From positions 1-64,000 of the forward strand of contig NZ_JAMLJJ010000001.1 of NCBI RefSeq assembly GCF_023736155.1: a stretch of 64,000 nucleotides of DNA, given 5' to 3'. The notes beneath the pieces are model-generated. The model was not told where the DNA came from and did not search any database. It saw nothing but the letters and a program-made list of their open reading frames with translations. Position 1 is the stretch's first letter. Each line of letters opens with the position of its first letter. Position numbers and translations under genes: made by a program. This DNA is from Larsenimonas salina (GTDB lineage: Bacteria > Pseudomonadota > Gammaproteobacteria > Pseudomonadales > Halomonadaceae). Below, in pieces: positions 49,935-60,200 of this stretch.

Positions 49935-50567
49935 GTGTCCGTTTTGATGATCGATAATTACGACAGCTTTACCTACAACATCGTTCAGTATCTGGGCGAG
50001 CTGGGGGCCGAGGTTACAACGCTTAGAAATGACGCGGTGACGCTTGAAGAGGTGGCCGAGACGTCGTTCACCCACTTGATCATCTCCCCGGGGCCCTGCA
50101 CGCCGAACGAGGCGGGCATCTCGATGGATCTGATCAGGGCCTATGCGGGCAAGGTGCCGATTCTTGGCGTCTGCCTTGGCCATCAGGCCATCGGTCAGGT
50201 GTACGGCGGCGATGTCGTGCGCGCGCCTGAAGTGATGCACGGCAAGACGTCGTTGATCCATCATGAAGGTCACGGCGTGTTCGACGGGCTTTCCAATCCG
50301 CTGGAAGTGACGCGCTATCACTCGCTGGTGGTCGACAGAGCAACGCTTCCTGAGTGTCTCGAGGTGACGGCCTGGACCGGTGACGATGACGTTACCCCCG
50401 GTCAGATCATGGGGCTTCGTCACAAGACGCTTGATATTGAAGGCGTTCAGTTTCACCCCGAGTCGATCCTGACCCACCAGGGGCATCAGCTGCTGGCAAA
50501 CTTTCTGCGCCGGGGGGAGCATCCGCTCGATGTCCTGCCGGTGGCCGACACACGCGCTATTGCCTGA
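49935..50567 (+). CDS. trpG: anthranilate synthase component II (glutamine amidotransferase)
   Basis: 210 residues from a GTG start with an aaggag site. It supplies ammonia from glutamine to TrpE. The class I amidotransferase triad is present: Cys about 80 in [13 protein letters not shown], and His/Glu in [14 protein letters not shown] near the C-terminus. [20 protein letters not shown] is the N-terminal signature and [12 protein letters not shown] lies near 58. It opens the trpGDC transcription unit downstream of its own leader. Confidence 0.96.
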   Translation: MSVLMIDNYDSFTYNIVQYLGELGAEVTTLRNDAVTLEEVAETSFTHLIISPGPCTPNEAGISMDLIRAYAGKVPILGVCLGHQAIGQVYGGDVVRAPEVMHGKTSLIHHEGHGVFDGLSNPLEVTRYHSLVVDRATLPECLEVTAWTGDDDVTPGQIMGLRHKTLDIEGVQFHPESILTHQGHQLLANFLRRGEHPLDVLPVADTRAIA

Positions 50568-50602
50568 GCGTTTCATTCGATCCAAGAACGGGAGTCGTGT
50601 AC

Positions 50603-51634
50603 GTGGAGCTTAAAGAAGCCATTGCCCGAGTAAGCCGGCGTGAAGACCTGAGCCTTGATGAAATGCGCTCGGCCATGCGTCAGATGATGAGCGGCGAGGC
50701 CGACCCGGTTCAGATGGGCGGGCTCTTGATCGCCCTGGCCATGAAGGGAGAGAGCACCGATGAAATTACCGCAGCCGTCGAGGTCATGCGGGAATTGATG
50801 ACGCCTGTACACATCGAGGCCGAAAACATCGTGGATATCGTGGGCACTGGCGGGGATGGGGCGGGCCTTTTCAACGTCTCGACCGCGTCCAGCTTCGTGG
50901 CCGCCGCCGCAGGTGCCCATGTAGCCAAGCACGGTGGCAAGGGCGTCTCCAGCACCTCCGGCAGCGCCGACCTGCTTGCCCGCGCCGGCATCACGCTCAA
51001 TCTGGCGCCGGAGGAAATCGGTCGCTGCGTGCAGGAAGTGGGCGTTGGCTTCATGTTCGCGCCCAACCACCACACGGCGATGCGCCACGCGGTGCCGGTG
51101 CGCAAGTCGCTCGGGGTTCGCACCATGTTCAATATCCTGGGCCCGCTCACCAATCCGAGCGGGGCCAAGCAGCAGGTCATCGGTGTCTATGATGAATCAC
51201 TGGTCGCACCGTTTGCCGAAGTCCTGAAGCGCGTGGGCAGCACACACGCGTTGATCGTCCATGCCGCCGATGGTCTCGATGAGTTTTCCATCGCCGCCAC
51301 CTCGCGGGTCGCCGAGCTCAAGGACGGTACCATCACGACCTTCACGCTCGAGCCCGAGGATGTCGGTTTGCCGCGCCATTCATTGGATGCGCTCAAGGTC
51401 GATAATGTCGATGAGAGCCTGGTGATGGTCAAGCAGGCCCTCAAGGGCGAAGGCGCCGCCGCCGACATGGTGGCGTTCAACGCAGGCGCTGCAATTTATG
51501 TGTCCGGGATCGCCGGCTCCATCAAGGAGGGCGTCGCCATGGCGCAGGACGCGATGGACACCGGGCTTGCCCATGAAAAGATGCGCGAACTGTCGCATTT
51601 CACATCGGTCTTCGAAGGAGATGGCGATGAGTGA
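50603..51634 (+). CDS. trpD: anthranilate phosphoribosyltransferase
   Basis: 343 residues from the GTG at 50603, preferred over an in-frame GTG at 50597 because gggag then sits 8 bp away and the product starts [10 protein letters not shown] like its relatives. It joins anthranilate to PRPP. Substrate-binding motifs are [46 protein letters not shown] and [36 protein letters not shown]. It overlaps trpC by 8 bp. Confidence 0.96.
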   Translation: MELKEAIARVSRREDLSLDEMRSAMRQMMSGEADPVQMGGLLIALAMKGESTDEITAAVEVMRELMTPVHIEAENIVDIVGTGGDGAGLFNVSTASSFVAAAAGAHVAKHGGKGVSSTSGSADLLARAGITLNLAPEEIGRCVQEVGVGFMFAPNHHTAMRHAVPVRKSLGVRTMFNILGPLTNPSGAKQQVIGVYDESLVAPFAEVLKRVGSTHALIVHAADGLDEFSIAATSRVAELKDGTITTFTLEPEDVGLPRHSLDALKVDNVDESLVMVKQALKGEGAAADMVAFNAGAAIYVSGIAGSIKEGVAMAQDAMDTGLAHEKMRELSHFTSVFEGDGDE

Positions 51635-52424
51635 GCTGCCAACGATTCTTGCACGAATCATTGCGCGCAAGCGCGAGGAAGTGAGCGAACGCCGTCAGGC
51701 GGTCAGTGAGGCCGAACTCAAGGCGCGCATCGCTCAGTGCTCACCCACTCGCGGGTTCATCAAGGCGCTGGAGCGAACCATGCTGGCCGGTGATCCGGCC
51801 GTGATCGCCGAGGTCAAGAAAGCCTCGCCGTCCAAGGGGGTGATCCGTGAGCAGTTCGATCCGCCGGCGATCGCCAGGGCCTATGAAGACGCCGGCGCGA
51901 GCTGCCTGTCGGTACTCACCGACGTCGATTTCTTTCAGGGCCATGACGACTATCTGGCCTCCGCGAAGGACGCCTGTGCGCTGCCGGTGCTTCGAAAGGA
52001 TTTCGTGGTCGACCCCTATCAGGTGCTTGAGTCCCGCGCGCTCGGTGCCGACTGCATCCTGTTGATCGTTGCGGCGCTGGACGATGACACGCTCAAGGCG
52101 CTTCACGATCAGGCTCGTGCCCTCAGCATGGATGTCCTGGTTGAGGTGCATGACGCGCATGAGCTCAACCGGGCGCTGGCGCTCGAGCTCGAGCTGGTCG
52201 GCATCAATAACCGTGACCTGCACACGTTCGACACCACACTCAATACCACCTTCAGTTTGCTGCCGATGGTGCCGGAAGGCGTGACGGTCATTACCGAATC
52301 GGGCATTGCCACACGAGACGACGTGCACCGCATGCAGGCCCACGACGTTAACGGATTTTTGGTGGGTGAAAGCTTCATGCGTGACGACGACCCGGGTGCT
52401 GCGCTTCGTCGACTGTTTTTCTAG
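51627..52424 (+). CDS. trpC: indole-3-glycerol-phosphate synthase
   Basis: 265 residues from the ATG at 51627, which overlaps the trpD stop and has a gaaggag site. TIM-barrel enzyme closing the indole ring. It shows [19 protein letters not shown] at the N-terminus, [21 protein letters not shown] (active-site Lys), [44 protein letters not shown] and [11 protein letters not shown]. There is no TrpF fusion. trpF, trpA and trpB are not in the window, as expected for the split trp layout of pseudomonads and relatives. Confidence 0.96.
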   Translation: MSELPTILARIIARKREEVSERRQAVSEAELKARIAQCSPTRGFIKALERTMLAGDPAVIAEVKKASPSKGVIREQFDPPAIARAYEDAGASCLSVLTDVDFFQGHDDYLASAKDACALPVLRKDFVVDPYQVLESRALGADCILLIVAALDDDTLKALHDQARALSMDVLVEVHDAHELNRALALELELVGINNRDLHTFDTTLNTTFSLLPMVPEGVTVITESGIATRDDVHRMQAHDVNGFLVGESFMRDDDPGAALRRLFF

Positions 52425-52436
52425 GGGCCATGCCCT

Positions 52437-52462
52437 GGTTTGACGCTTATTTGGTCTGACGC
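52437..52462 (+). repeat. imperfect direct repeat in the trpC 3' spacer
   Basis: ggtttgacgc (52437-52446) and ggtctgacgc (52453-52462) differ by one base with a period of 16 bp, directly before the trpC terminator. Confidence 0.65.
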
Positions 52463-52463
52463 C

Positions 52464-52496
52464 TAAAAAAACGCCCGCGCATTGCGGGCGTTTTTG
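52464..52496. terminator. bidirectional terminator between trpC and ugpQ
   Basis: acgcccgc/gcgggcgt 8-bp perfect stem, loop gcatt, with a seven-A run on the left and a T run on the right. The two genes converge here. Confidence 0.9.
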
Positions 52497-52519
52497 GATG
52501 TGGGCCGTCGCTGACGGAG

Positions 52520-53254
52520 CTAGCGGGCGGAGTCGAATTCCGGAAAGCTCAAGGGGTCATCGCTGATGACGCCTGTGATGCCGAAGTCCCACCAGGGCTC
52601 GAACTCCTCGGGCTGGTTAACGGTAAAGCACAGCAGGTGATAGCCCGCTTCCCGTATTTCCTTGACCCGCTCCTCGCTCATGTAGCGCCAGTCGACATTA
52701 ATGCTGACCGGCGACAGCCGTTCGGCGTCCCAGTGCCAGTTCCTTGGGATCTTTTCATCGAACAGGATGCCGATCGGGGCGGTATCGTCCAGCTTTCGAA
52801 TGTGGTCGAGCGCGTCCATCGAAAAGCTCGACAGCAGCAGACGCTCTTCCGGCACCTTCTCCCGCACCGTTGAAAGAACACGCTCGACCAGACTGACCGG
52901 GTCTTCCTGCTGGCCGATCTTCAATTCGAGATTAAGCCCGAGCCCGCGCTCGTTGAGCGTGTCGAGCGCCTCATCAAGCGTTGCCATGCGCTCGCCTTCA
53001 AAGCGCGGGTCGAACCAGGCGCCGACGTCGAGGGCCTTGGCCTGATCGAGTGTGAGCTCGCTCAAAAGGCCCTGACCATCGCTGCAGCGGCGAACGTGGC
53101 TGTCATGCCAGATCACCGGTGTGCCGTCGCCGAGGCACTGTACATCGAGTTCAACCCATTTTATTCCGGCATCGGCGGCGGCGTGGAGGGCGGCTCGGGT
53201 ATTTTCCGGCGCCTGAGCGCTTAAGCCACGGTGTGCGATAAATTTAGCGAGCAT
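52520..53254 (-). CDS. ugpQ: glycerophosphodiester phosphodiesterase (cytosolic, UgpQ-like)
   Basis: 244 residues, GDPD TIM-barrel enzyme splitting glycerophosphodiesters to glycerol-3-phosphate and an alcohol. It has the motif FIAHRGLSAQAPENTRAAL at the N-terminus (catalytic HR, then EN), WVELDVQCLGDGTPVIWHDSHVRRCSDGQG with metal-binding E-x-D and the second catalytic His, LNLELKIG, and TGVISDDPL at the end. There is no signal peptide, so it is cytoplasmic. No ugp transporter genes are nearby, so the symbol reflects similarity only. Confidence 0.9.
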   Translation of the reverse strand: MLAKFIAHRGLSAQAPENTRAALHAAADAGIKWVELDVQCLGDGTPVIWHDSHVRRCSDGQGLLSELTLDQAKALDVGAWFDPRFEGERMATLDEALDTLNERGLGLNLELKIGQQEDPVSLVERVLSTVREKVPEERLLLSSFSMDALDHIRKLDDTAPIGILFDEKIPRNWHWDAERLSPVSINVDWRYMSEERVKEIREAGYHLLCFTVNQPEEFEPWWDFGITGVISDDPLSFPEFDSAR

Positions 53255-53416
53255 GATTTGGGGTCCTGCGAAAACGTGTATGACACGACGGGTGTCGCGC
53301 TCAAAGTATAGTTGTTCTGGTCGGATATGCCCTCGCTGGCTACTGCGCGATGGCCTGCGGCTGTGCTAGTCTGCGCCCCACATTGTGCCGTTGGCACAGG
53401 CGTATGTCAGTCAACA

Positions 53417-54013
53417 ATGAGTCTCCGAATGAGAGTGGCCGAAATAAAAGATCCTGCAGCGCGGGAAAGTTGTGTGGCGCAGCTGTGCGCTGATGTCTAC
53501 GGCATGGAAGCGGGGCTCAAGCCGCTGGTCGTATTCACCGGAACGCTTGCCGCGTTCATTGATAACGAGGTGGCGCGCGTGGTGGCGCTGCTTGACGGTG
53601 ATCAGAAAATTCTGAGCATGGCCCTTCTGGCGCTCGACAGTGAAGGCGATGGGCTCGAGCTTCAGATGCTCGCCACGCCCGAGCGGCTGCGAGGCAAGGG
53701 GTACGCCCGTGAGCTGGTCGAGCGTTTGACCGCGACCACAAGCCTTCGCGTCGAAACACGTGACCCGCGCCTTGAGCAGTTCCTGTTCGGGCTTGGGTTC
53801 AACAAGTGGTTCTACGCCGACACCGGGGCCCGCGTGGGCTTCAACGCGCTTGCCAAGGTCACGGCGCTTGGGGATGCACCGGCGCCCTCACGCTTTGATG
53901 AAGACGCGATCATTCGAAGCTTCAAGCACAAGAGCGATCTGTTCGAGACCTACAAGCAGCGCTTCACCGATGCGCTTGCGCGCGCCCCCGAGCTGATGCC
54001 GGCGTCTGCCTGA
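53417..54013 (+). CDS. GNAT-like acetyltransferase family protein
   Basis: 198 residues from the ATG at 53417 (MSLRMRVAEIK); the ATG at 53429 is equally possible and neither has a good ribosome site. The middle part has the acetyl-CoA-binding pattern of GNAT proteins: LELQMLATPERLRGKGYARELVERL (R-x-x-G-x-G-Y/A) around 90-112, followed by LRVETRDPRLEQFLFGLGFNKWF. The C-terminal 50 residues are outside the core. The substrate is unknown. A 13-bp perfect hairpin and a repeat array follow it. Confidence 0.7.
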   Translation: MSLRMRVAEIKDPAARESCVAQLCADVYGMEAGLKPLVVFTGTLAAFIDNEVARVVALLDGDQKILSMALLALDSEGDGLELQMLATPERLRGKGYARELVERLTATTSLRVETRDPRLEQFLFGLGFNKWFYADTGARVGFNALAKVTALGDAPAPSRFDEDAIIRSFKHKSDLFETYKQRFTDALARAPELMPASA

Positions 54014-54027
54014 TCCTTGGCTCGATG

Positions 54028-54056
54028 ACTTGAGCGCGCCTAGGGCGCGCTCAAGT
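54028..54056. terminator. long perfect hairpin after the acetyltransferase gene
   Basis: acttgagcgcgcc (54028-54040), loop tag, ggcgcgctcaagt (54044-54056): a 13-bp perfect stem that is self-complementary on both strands. No T-run follows, so it is either a Rho-assisted or stabilising 3' structure. Its right arm runs into the 22-bp repeat array. Confidence 0.55.
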
Positions 54057-54163
54057 CCCTCCATCTATCTCCACTAGTCCCTCCGTCTATCCCCACTAGT
54101 CCCTCCGTCTATCCCCACTAGTCCCTCCGTCTATCCCCACTAGTCCCTCCATCCGCACCCACT
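54054..54163. repeat. five-copy 22-bp tandem repeat array
   Basis: Five consecutive 22-bp units start at 54054, 54076, 54098, 54120 and 54142, each beginning agtccctcc and ending cact. Units 2-4 are identical; unit 1 differs at two positions and unit 5 diverges in its middle. The array fills the gap between the hairpin and the stop codon of the RND gene at 54167. No spacers separate the copies, so it is not a CRISPR. Confidence 0.93.
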
Positions 54164-54166
54164 CGA

Positions 54167-57100
54167 TCAGTGTTTCGCTTTTTTGCGGCGCAGCTTGTCC
54201 ATGTAGAGATACACCACCGGGGTGGTGTAGAGCGTCAGCAGTTGACTCACGATCAGCCCGCCCACGATCGCGATGCCAAGCGGTGCGCGGATGTCGGCGT
54301 TTTCATCAGTGCCGAACACCAGCGGCAAGGCGCCCAGAATCGCGGCGAGCGTGGTCATCATGATCGGTCGGAAGCGAACGATGGCCGCCTCCCGAATGGC
54401 GTCCAGTGGTGAAAGCCCCAGGCGACGCTCGGCGTCGAGCGCGAAGTCCACCAGCATGATGGCATTTTTCTTGACCACCCCGATCAACAAAATGATGCCG
54501 ATGGCGGCGATCAGGGTGAACGGCTTGCCGAACACCATCAAAAGCAGCAGCGCCCCGATGCCCGCGGAAGGAAGCGTCGACAGGATCGTCAGCGGATGGA
54601 CGTAACTCTCGTACAAGATCCCGAGCACCAGATAGACCGTCAAAAGCGCGCCCAGAATCAGAAGCGGCATGGTCAGCGCGCTGTCCTGATAGGTGCCCGC
54701 GCTGCCTTCGAAGCTCGACTGAATCGAGGTGGGCAGGTTCAGTTGGTCCAGGCGTGCATTGATATCGGCCGTGGCCTGACTCAGCGGCACTCCCTCGCGC
54801 AGGTTGAATGAGACCGTGGCGGCGGCGAACTGGCCCTGATGGCTGACGCTTACCGGCGTGTTGCCGCGCTCGATGCGGGTAAAGGCCGAGAGCGGAATGC
54901 GCTGACCGTCGTTGCCAATCACGTGAAGCGTCGACAGCACCTCCGGCGAGCGCCGGTGGTCGGGCGCAAGCCCCATGATGACGTAATACTGATTGACGCC
55001 CTGGTAGATGCTTGCGACCTGATGCTGGCTGAAGGCGTTTTGCAGCAGCGTATCCACCATCGCCACATTCACGCCGAGCTGGCTGGCGCGGTCGCGGTCG
55101 ATGCGCACGACGCTTGAAAGCCCCTGCGTCTGACTGTCACTGCTGACACTTGTGATGCTTTTAACCTCGCGCATGGCCTCGCTTACGGTCGAGGTCCAGT
55201 CGCCAAGCTCATCAAGGTCGTCGCTCTTGAGCGTCAGCTCGAACTGGCCGTTGCTTTCCCGGCCGCCGAACTGAAGGTCCTGCATGGCCCGAAAGTAGAC
55301 GTTGAGACCGGGTTCATCCTTGAACATGCCGCTCAACCGGTTGGCGACGGCGTCAGTCGAGGCGGCGTGGTCTTTCTTGAGCGTCACAAACATCGTGACG
55401 GAGCTGCTGCCGCCACCGCCCGGGCCTCCGCTGCCGCCGAGCATACCGAGCACCTGCTCGACGTCGGGGTCGGCAAGCAGCCGCGTTCGAACGGCGTTGA
55501 CCTTGTTGGTGAGCGCGTCGTAGGAAATGCTTTGATCGGCCTGAGCGCTGCCCATTAGCCGCCCGGTGTCCTGATTGGGAATCAGTCCCTTGTCGATCGC
55601 GGTATAGAGATAGCCGTTGAAAACGATTACCGCGACCAGAGAAAGAAGCGTCAGGCATCGATGATTGAGCGCGATATCGAGCGTTCTGGTATAGCCACGC
55701 GCGATCGACTCGCCCAGCCGTTCGATGGCGCGTTTCCAGCGCGCTCGATTCTCGGTCTGGGGATCGTGGCGAAGCCAGCGCGCGCAGAGCATCGGCGTCA
55801 GTGTCAGCGACACTAGAAGCGACACCAGCACCGCAATTGAGAGCGTCATGGCGAACTCGTGAAACAGTCGCCCGATGAAGCCACCGAGCAACAGCAGCGG
55901 AATAAACACCGCAATCAACGAGATGCTCATCGACATCACGGTGAAGCCGACTTCCCGGGCGCCAAGCAGGGCGGCGCGGAAGGGCGGCTCGCCCCGCTCG
56001 ATGTGTCGGGCGATGTTCTCGGTCACAACGATGGCGTCATCGACCAGAAAGCCGATCGCAACGATCAATGCCATGAGCGAGAGGCTATCGAGTGAGTAGC
56101 CGAGCAGGTACATCAGGCCGAACGTGCCCAGCACCGACACCGGAATCGTGGCGCTTGGGATCAGGGTGGCGCGAAAGCTTCTTAAAAATACGAACACCAC
56201 CATCACCACAAGAATTACCGCGATGATCAGCGTGAACTGGGTTTCGTTGAGCGAGGCCTTGATGCCGGGGGAGCGGTCCATGATGGTGGCAAGTTTCGCC
56301 CCCGGCGGCAGGGCGCGCTCGACGCCTGGCAGGCGCGCCTTGATGTCGCTGATGGTCTGAACCACATTGGCGCCGCTGACGGTCTTGACGATCAGCAGGA
56401 TGGCTTTCCGGTCGTTGACAAAGCCTGTGCGATAGAGGTCTTCGACGCCTTTTTCGATGGTCGCGACATCGCCCAGCCGGGTGATCTGACCGTTGCCGTC
56501 GTCCTTGAGCACCAGTCTTTTGTAGCCCGCCACATCGAACATCTGACTGTCGGCGTCGATTTCCCAGCGGTAGCGGTCGCTGTGCAGAAACCCCTTGGGG
56601 GAATTGCTGTTGGCGTTTTGAATGGCGGTGGCGACATCGTCGAGCGCGATGCCTGAGTGATCGAGCGCGTCAGGGTCGAGATCGACCCGGATGGCCGGTG
56701 ACGAGCTGCCGGCGACCGAGACGCTGCCGACGCCGTTGACCTGAGCAATCTTGGGCGCGACCTGCTCATCGGCGATCGAATAGAGCGTGCCCTGATCGAT
56801 GTCGTCCGAGGTCAGCGCCAGAATGAAGACCGGCGCCGAGGCCGGGTTGAACTTGCGATAGGTCGGCGGGCTTCGCATGGCGCTTGGCAAAAGCGCCTGG
56901 GCGGAGTTGATGGCGGCCTGCACCTGGCGGGCGGCGTCATCGACGTTCTTGTCCAGATCGAACTGAAGAATGATTCGGGTCGAGCCCTGGGAGCTCGAGG
57001 AGGTCATCTGATCGATGCCGGCAATTTCACCAAGTGAGCGCTCAAGCGGCGTGGCCACCGTTGAGGCCATGGTTTCAGGGCTTGCACCGGAGAGGCTTGC

Positions 57101-57244
57101 GCTGACCAGAATGACCGGAAACGACACGTTGGGCAGCGGCGCGACTGGCAGGCGAAAGTAGGCCAGCGTGCCGGCAAGGATAACGGCAAGCGACAGCAGC
57201 AGGGTGCCGATCGGGCGCCGAATGAAGGGCGATGACAGGCTCAC
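54167..57244 (-). CDS. mdtC: RND multidrug efflux permease, MdtC/MuxC type
   Basis: 1025 residues, inner-membrane proton-driven exporter with twelve transmembrane helices and two large periplasmic loops. It starts SSPFIRRPIGTLLLSLAVILAGTLAYFRLPVAPLPNVSFPVI. The proton-relay helix 4 reads LMALIVAIGFLVDDAIVVTENIARHIERG (Asp-Asp near 407). The second half starts near 520 (NHRCLTLLSLVAVIVF). MdtB and MdtC act as a heteromultimer, B2C. It overlaps the upstream mdtB by 4 bp. B/C assignment follows gene order and resemblance. Confidence 0.9.
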   Translation of the reverse strand: MSLSSPFIRRPIGTLLLSLAVILAGTLAYFRLPVAPLPNVSFPVILVSASLSGASPETMASTVATPLERSLGEIAGIDQMTSSSSQGSTRIILQFDLDKNVDDAARQVQAAINSAQALLPSAMRSPPTYRKFNPASAPVFILALTSDDIDQGTLYSIADEQVAPKIAQVNGVGSVSVAGSSSPAIRVDLDPDALDHSGIALDDVATAIQNANSNSPKGFLHSDRYRWEIDADSQMFDVAGYKRLVLKDDGNGQITRLGDVATIEKGVEDLYRTGFVNDRKAILLIVKTVSGANVVQTISDIKARLPGVERALPPGAKLATIMDRSPGIKASLNETQFTLIIAVILVVMVVFVFLRSFRATLIPSATIPVSVLGTFGLMYLLGYSLDSLSLMALIVAIGFLVDDAIVVTENIARHIERGEPPFRAALLGAREVGFTVMSMSISLIAVFIPLLLLGGFIGRLFHEFAMTLSIAVLVSLLVSLTLTPMLCARWLRHDPQTENRARWKRAIERLGESIARGYTRTLDIALNHRCLTLLSLVAVIVFNGYLYTAIDKGLIPNQDTGRLMGSAQADQSISYDALTNKVNAVRTRLLADPDVEQVLGMLGGSGGPGGGGSSSVTMFVTLKKDHAASTDAVANRLSGMFKDEPGLNVYFRAMQDLQFGGRESNGQFELTLKSDDLDELGDWTSTVSEAMREVKSITSVSSDSQTQGLSSVVRIDRDRASQLGVNVAMVDTLLQNAFSQHQVASIYQGVNQYYVIMGLAPDHRRSPEVLSTLHVIGNDGQRIPLSAFTRIERGNTPVSVSHQGQFAAATVSFNLREGVPLSQATADINARLDQLNLPTSIQSSFEGSAGTYQDSALTMPLLILGALLTVYLVLGILYESYVHPLTILSTLPSAGIGALLLLMVFGKPFTLIAAIGIILLIGVVKKNAIMLVDFALDAERRLGLSPLDAIREAAIVRFRPIMMTTLAAILGALPLVFGTDENADIRAPLGIAIVGGLIVSQLLTLYTTPVVYLYMDKLRRKKAKH

Positions 57245-60200
57245 CTTGCCACCTCCTCGGTGGTGTCAGTGTTCGACCTGCGCGCGGTGGGGTCGCCGCC
57301 GGAAAGTCGGTCGAAGAACAGATAGATCACAGGCGTCGTGAACAGGGTCAGCAGCTGGCTGACCAGGAGCCCGCCGACCATCGCGATGCCCAGCGGCTGG
57401 CGCAGTTCGGCGCCGTAGCCCGAGGCGAACATCAACGGCAGTGCCCCGAGAAGGGCGGCAAAGGTGGTCATCATGATCGGTCGAAAGCGTAGGCAGGCGG
57501 CCTTGTAGATGGCCTCGCTCGGGCTCAGGCCGTCACGGCGCTGCGCGTCCAGCGCGAAGTCAATCATCATGATCGCGTTTTTCTTGACGATACCGATCAA
57601 CAATATGATACCGACGATACCGACCATGCCCAGCTCGAATCCGGACAGCATCAGCGCCAGCAGGGCGCCGATGGCGGCAGAAGGCAGGGTGGACAGAATC
57701 GTCAGCGGATGGATGTAACTTTCATACAGTACGCCCAGCACGATGTACATCGTGACCACCGCGGCCAAAATCAGCCACAGGGTGTTGGCCGTCGAACTTG
57801 AAAACGACAGCGCCGCGCCCCGGTACTCAAGGGTCGTGCCGCTATCGAGCCCGGCAGAGGTCTGGGCGGTGTCGATGGCCTCAAACGCCTCGGACAGCGA
57901 GTGCCCTGGGGCCACATCGAATGACATCAGCGCCGATGGGAACTGGTTGGTGCGCTGAATGGACAGGGGCGTTGTCGTCTCATGGGCCGATACCACGGTG
58001 GTCAGCGGAATTCGGTCGCCATCGTCGTTGTTGATGTAGATGCGCGACAGGGCCGAGGGCCCCTGTTGATGGGGCTGGGTGGCGCTTAAAACGACCCGAT
58101 ACTGATTGGCCTGAGTGAAAATGGTGGAAATCAGACGCTGGCCGAAGGCGCTGTAAAGCGCGTTGTCGATGTCTGCCACGCTGATGCCGAGGCGGCTCGC
58201 CCGGTCGCGGTCGATGGTGAGCATCAGCTTGCGCCCCTGGTTTTGCATGTCAGTCGAGACACTTGAGAAGGCGGGGCTTTTTTCGAGTGTGCCCATCAGC
58301 CGGTCGACGTCACCTGCCAGTACGCTGCGGTCGCTGTTGCTCAGTGTGAACTGGTATTGATTGCGGCTGACGCTGTCTTCAAGTGTCAGATCCTGCACGG
58401 GTTGCAGGTAGAGCGTGACGCCCGGTACGTCACGCACCGACTGCTCAAGCCGCGCGATGATGTCGCCGATCGAGGCGTCGCGGTCATGAATCGGGGTCAA
58501 TTGAATCTGAAGCCGCCCGGTGTTCAGGGTGGTGTTGGTGCCGTCGATGCCTGAAAAGGCCGTGATGTTCTTGACGGCGGGGTCGCGGGCAAGCCGCGTG
58601 GCGAGCTGATGCTGGCGCGCCTGCATGGCCTGGAATGACGTGTTTTGGCTGGCCACCGCAATGCCTCGAATCACACCGGTGTCCTGCGTCGGAAAAAGTC
58701 CCTTGGCAATGGCCAGATACAAAAGTGCCGTGACGCCGAAGGTGGCTACCGCGACCACAAGCGTCAGACGCTGATGACGGAGCACCACCAAAAGCGCGCG
58801 CTGATAGGCCTGGCTCAGACGCTCGAACAGGGTGGTCCGGTGTCGGGCGTCAGACGTATCGCTTGTGGTCTTTTCAGGGGCCTGCTTGAGCATCTTCGAG
58901 CAGAGCATCGGCGTCAGCGTGAGCGAGATGAACGCCGAAATGACGATCGAGATGGCAAGCGTGAGTGCGAATTCCTGAAAGAGCCGTCCGACCACATCCC
59001 CCATGAACAGCAGAGGAATCAGCACCGCCAGGAGCGACACCGTCAGCGAGACAATGGTGAAGCCGATTTCCTTCGAGCCGATCAGCGCCGCTTCTCGGGG
59101 GCGCTTGCCCTGCTCGATGTGGCGCATGATGTTTTCAAGCACCACGATGGCATCATCGATGACGAACCCGGTAGCGATCGTCAGTGCCATCAGAGACAGG
59201 TTGTTCAGGCTAAAGCCCAGCAGATACATCACGCCGAAGGTGCCGATCAGCGACAGCGGAACGGCAAAGCTTGGAATGAGGGTGGCAGGAATATTGCGCA
59301 GAAACAGAAACGTCACCATCACCACCAGCGCCACCGCCAGCATCAGCTCGAACTGTACGTCGCTGATCGAGGCGCGGATGGTCTGGGTGCGGTCGGTCAT
59401 GACCTGAACCGTGATGTTCGAAGGCAGCGTGTTCTCGAGTTGGGGCAATAGACGCTTGATGCTGTCGACCACCTCGATCACGTTGGCACCGGGCTGGCGG
59501 CGGACGTTCATGATGATCGCGGGCTCGCCGTTGGCCGAGGCGCCGAGATAGGCGTTTTCACTGCCTTCCCCGATCCGGGCGACGTCTGAGAGCCTGAGCG
59601 CGGCGCCATTGTCGTACTTGAGGATCAAATCGGCGTATTGCTCGGGTGAAGTCAACTGATCGTTGGCATCGAGGGTCAGCGTGCGGTAGGGGCCGTAGAG
59701 GCTGCCCTTGGCCTGGTTGACGTTGGCGGCATTGATGGTGGTACGAACGTCTTCCATATCAAGGCCGTGGGCTGCGAGTTTTCGAGTGTCGACCCGAACA
59801 CGCACGGCAGGCTGATGGCCGCCGACCACGGACACTTCACCCACGCCGCTGATCTGTGACAGCTTCTGCGCCATTCGGGTATCGACCAGATCGTAGACGC
59901 GGGTCAGCGGCAGAGCGCTTGAGGTGATCGCAAGGGTTATCACCGGCGTGTCGGCGGGGTTGACCTTGCTGTAGGCCGGCGGCCGGGGCAGGTCCGTCGG
60001 CAGCAGGCTGTTGGCTTGATTGAGGGCGGCCTGAACGTCCTGTTCCGCCACACCGATATCGCTGTCGAGCCCGAAACGCAGCGTGATGATCGAGGCGCCG
60101 CCGGTGCTGGTCGAGGTCATGTTGTCGAGCCCGGAAATTTCTCCAAGCTCATCTTCAAGCGGCCCGGTCACGTTCGAGAGCATGACATCCGGGCCGGCGC

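Noticed and set aside
54054-54163. Possible CRISPR array
   Set aside because: The 22-bp units are contiguous with no unique spacers between them, and no cas genes are present.
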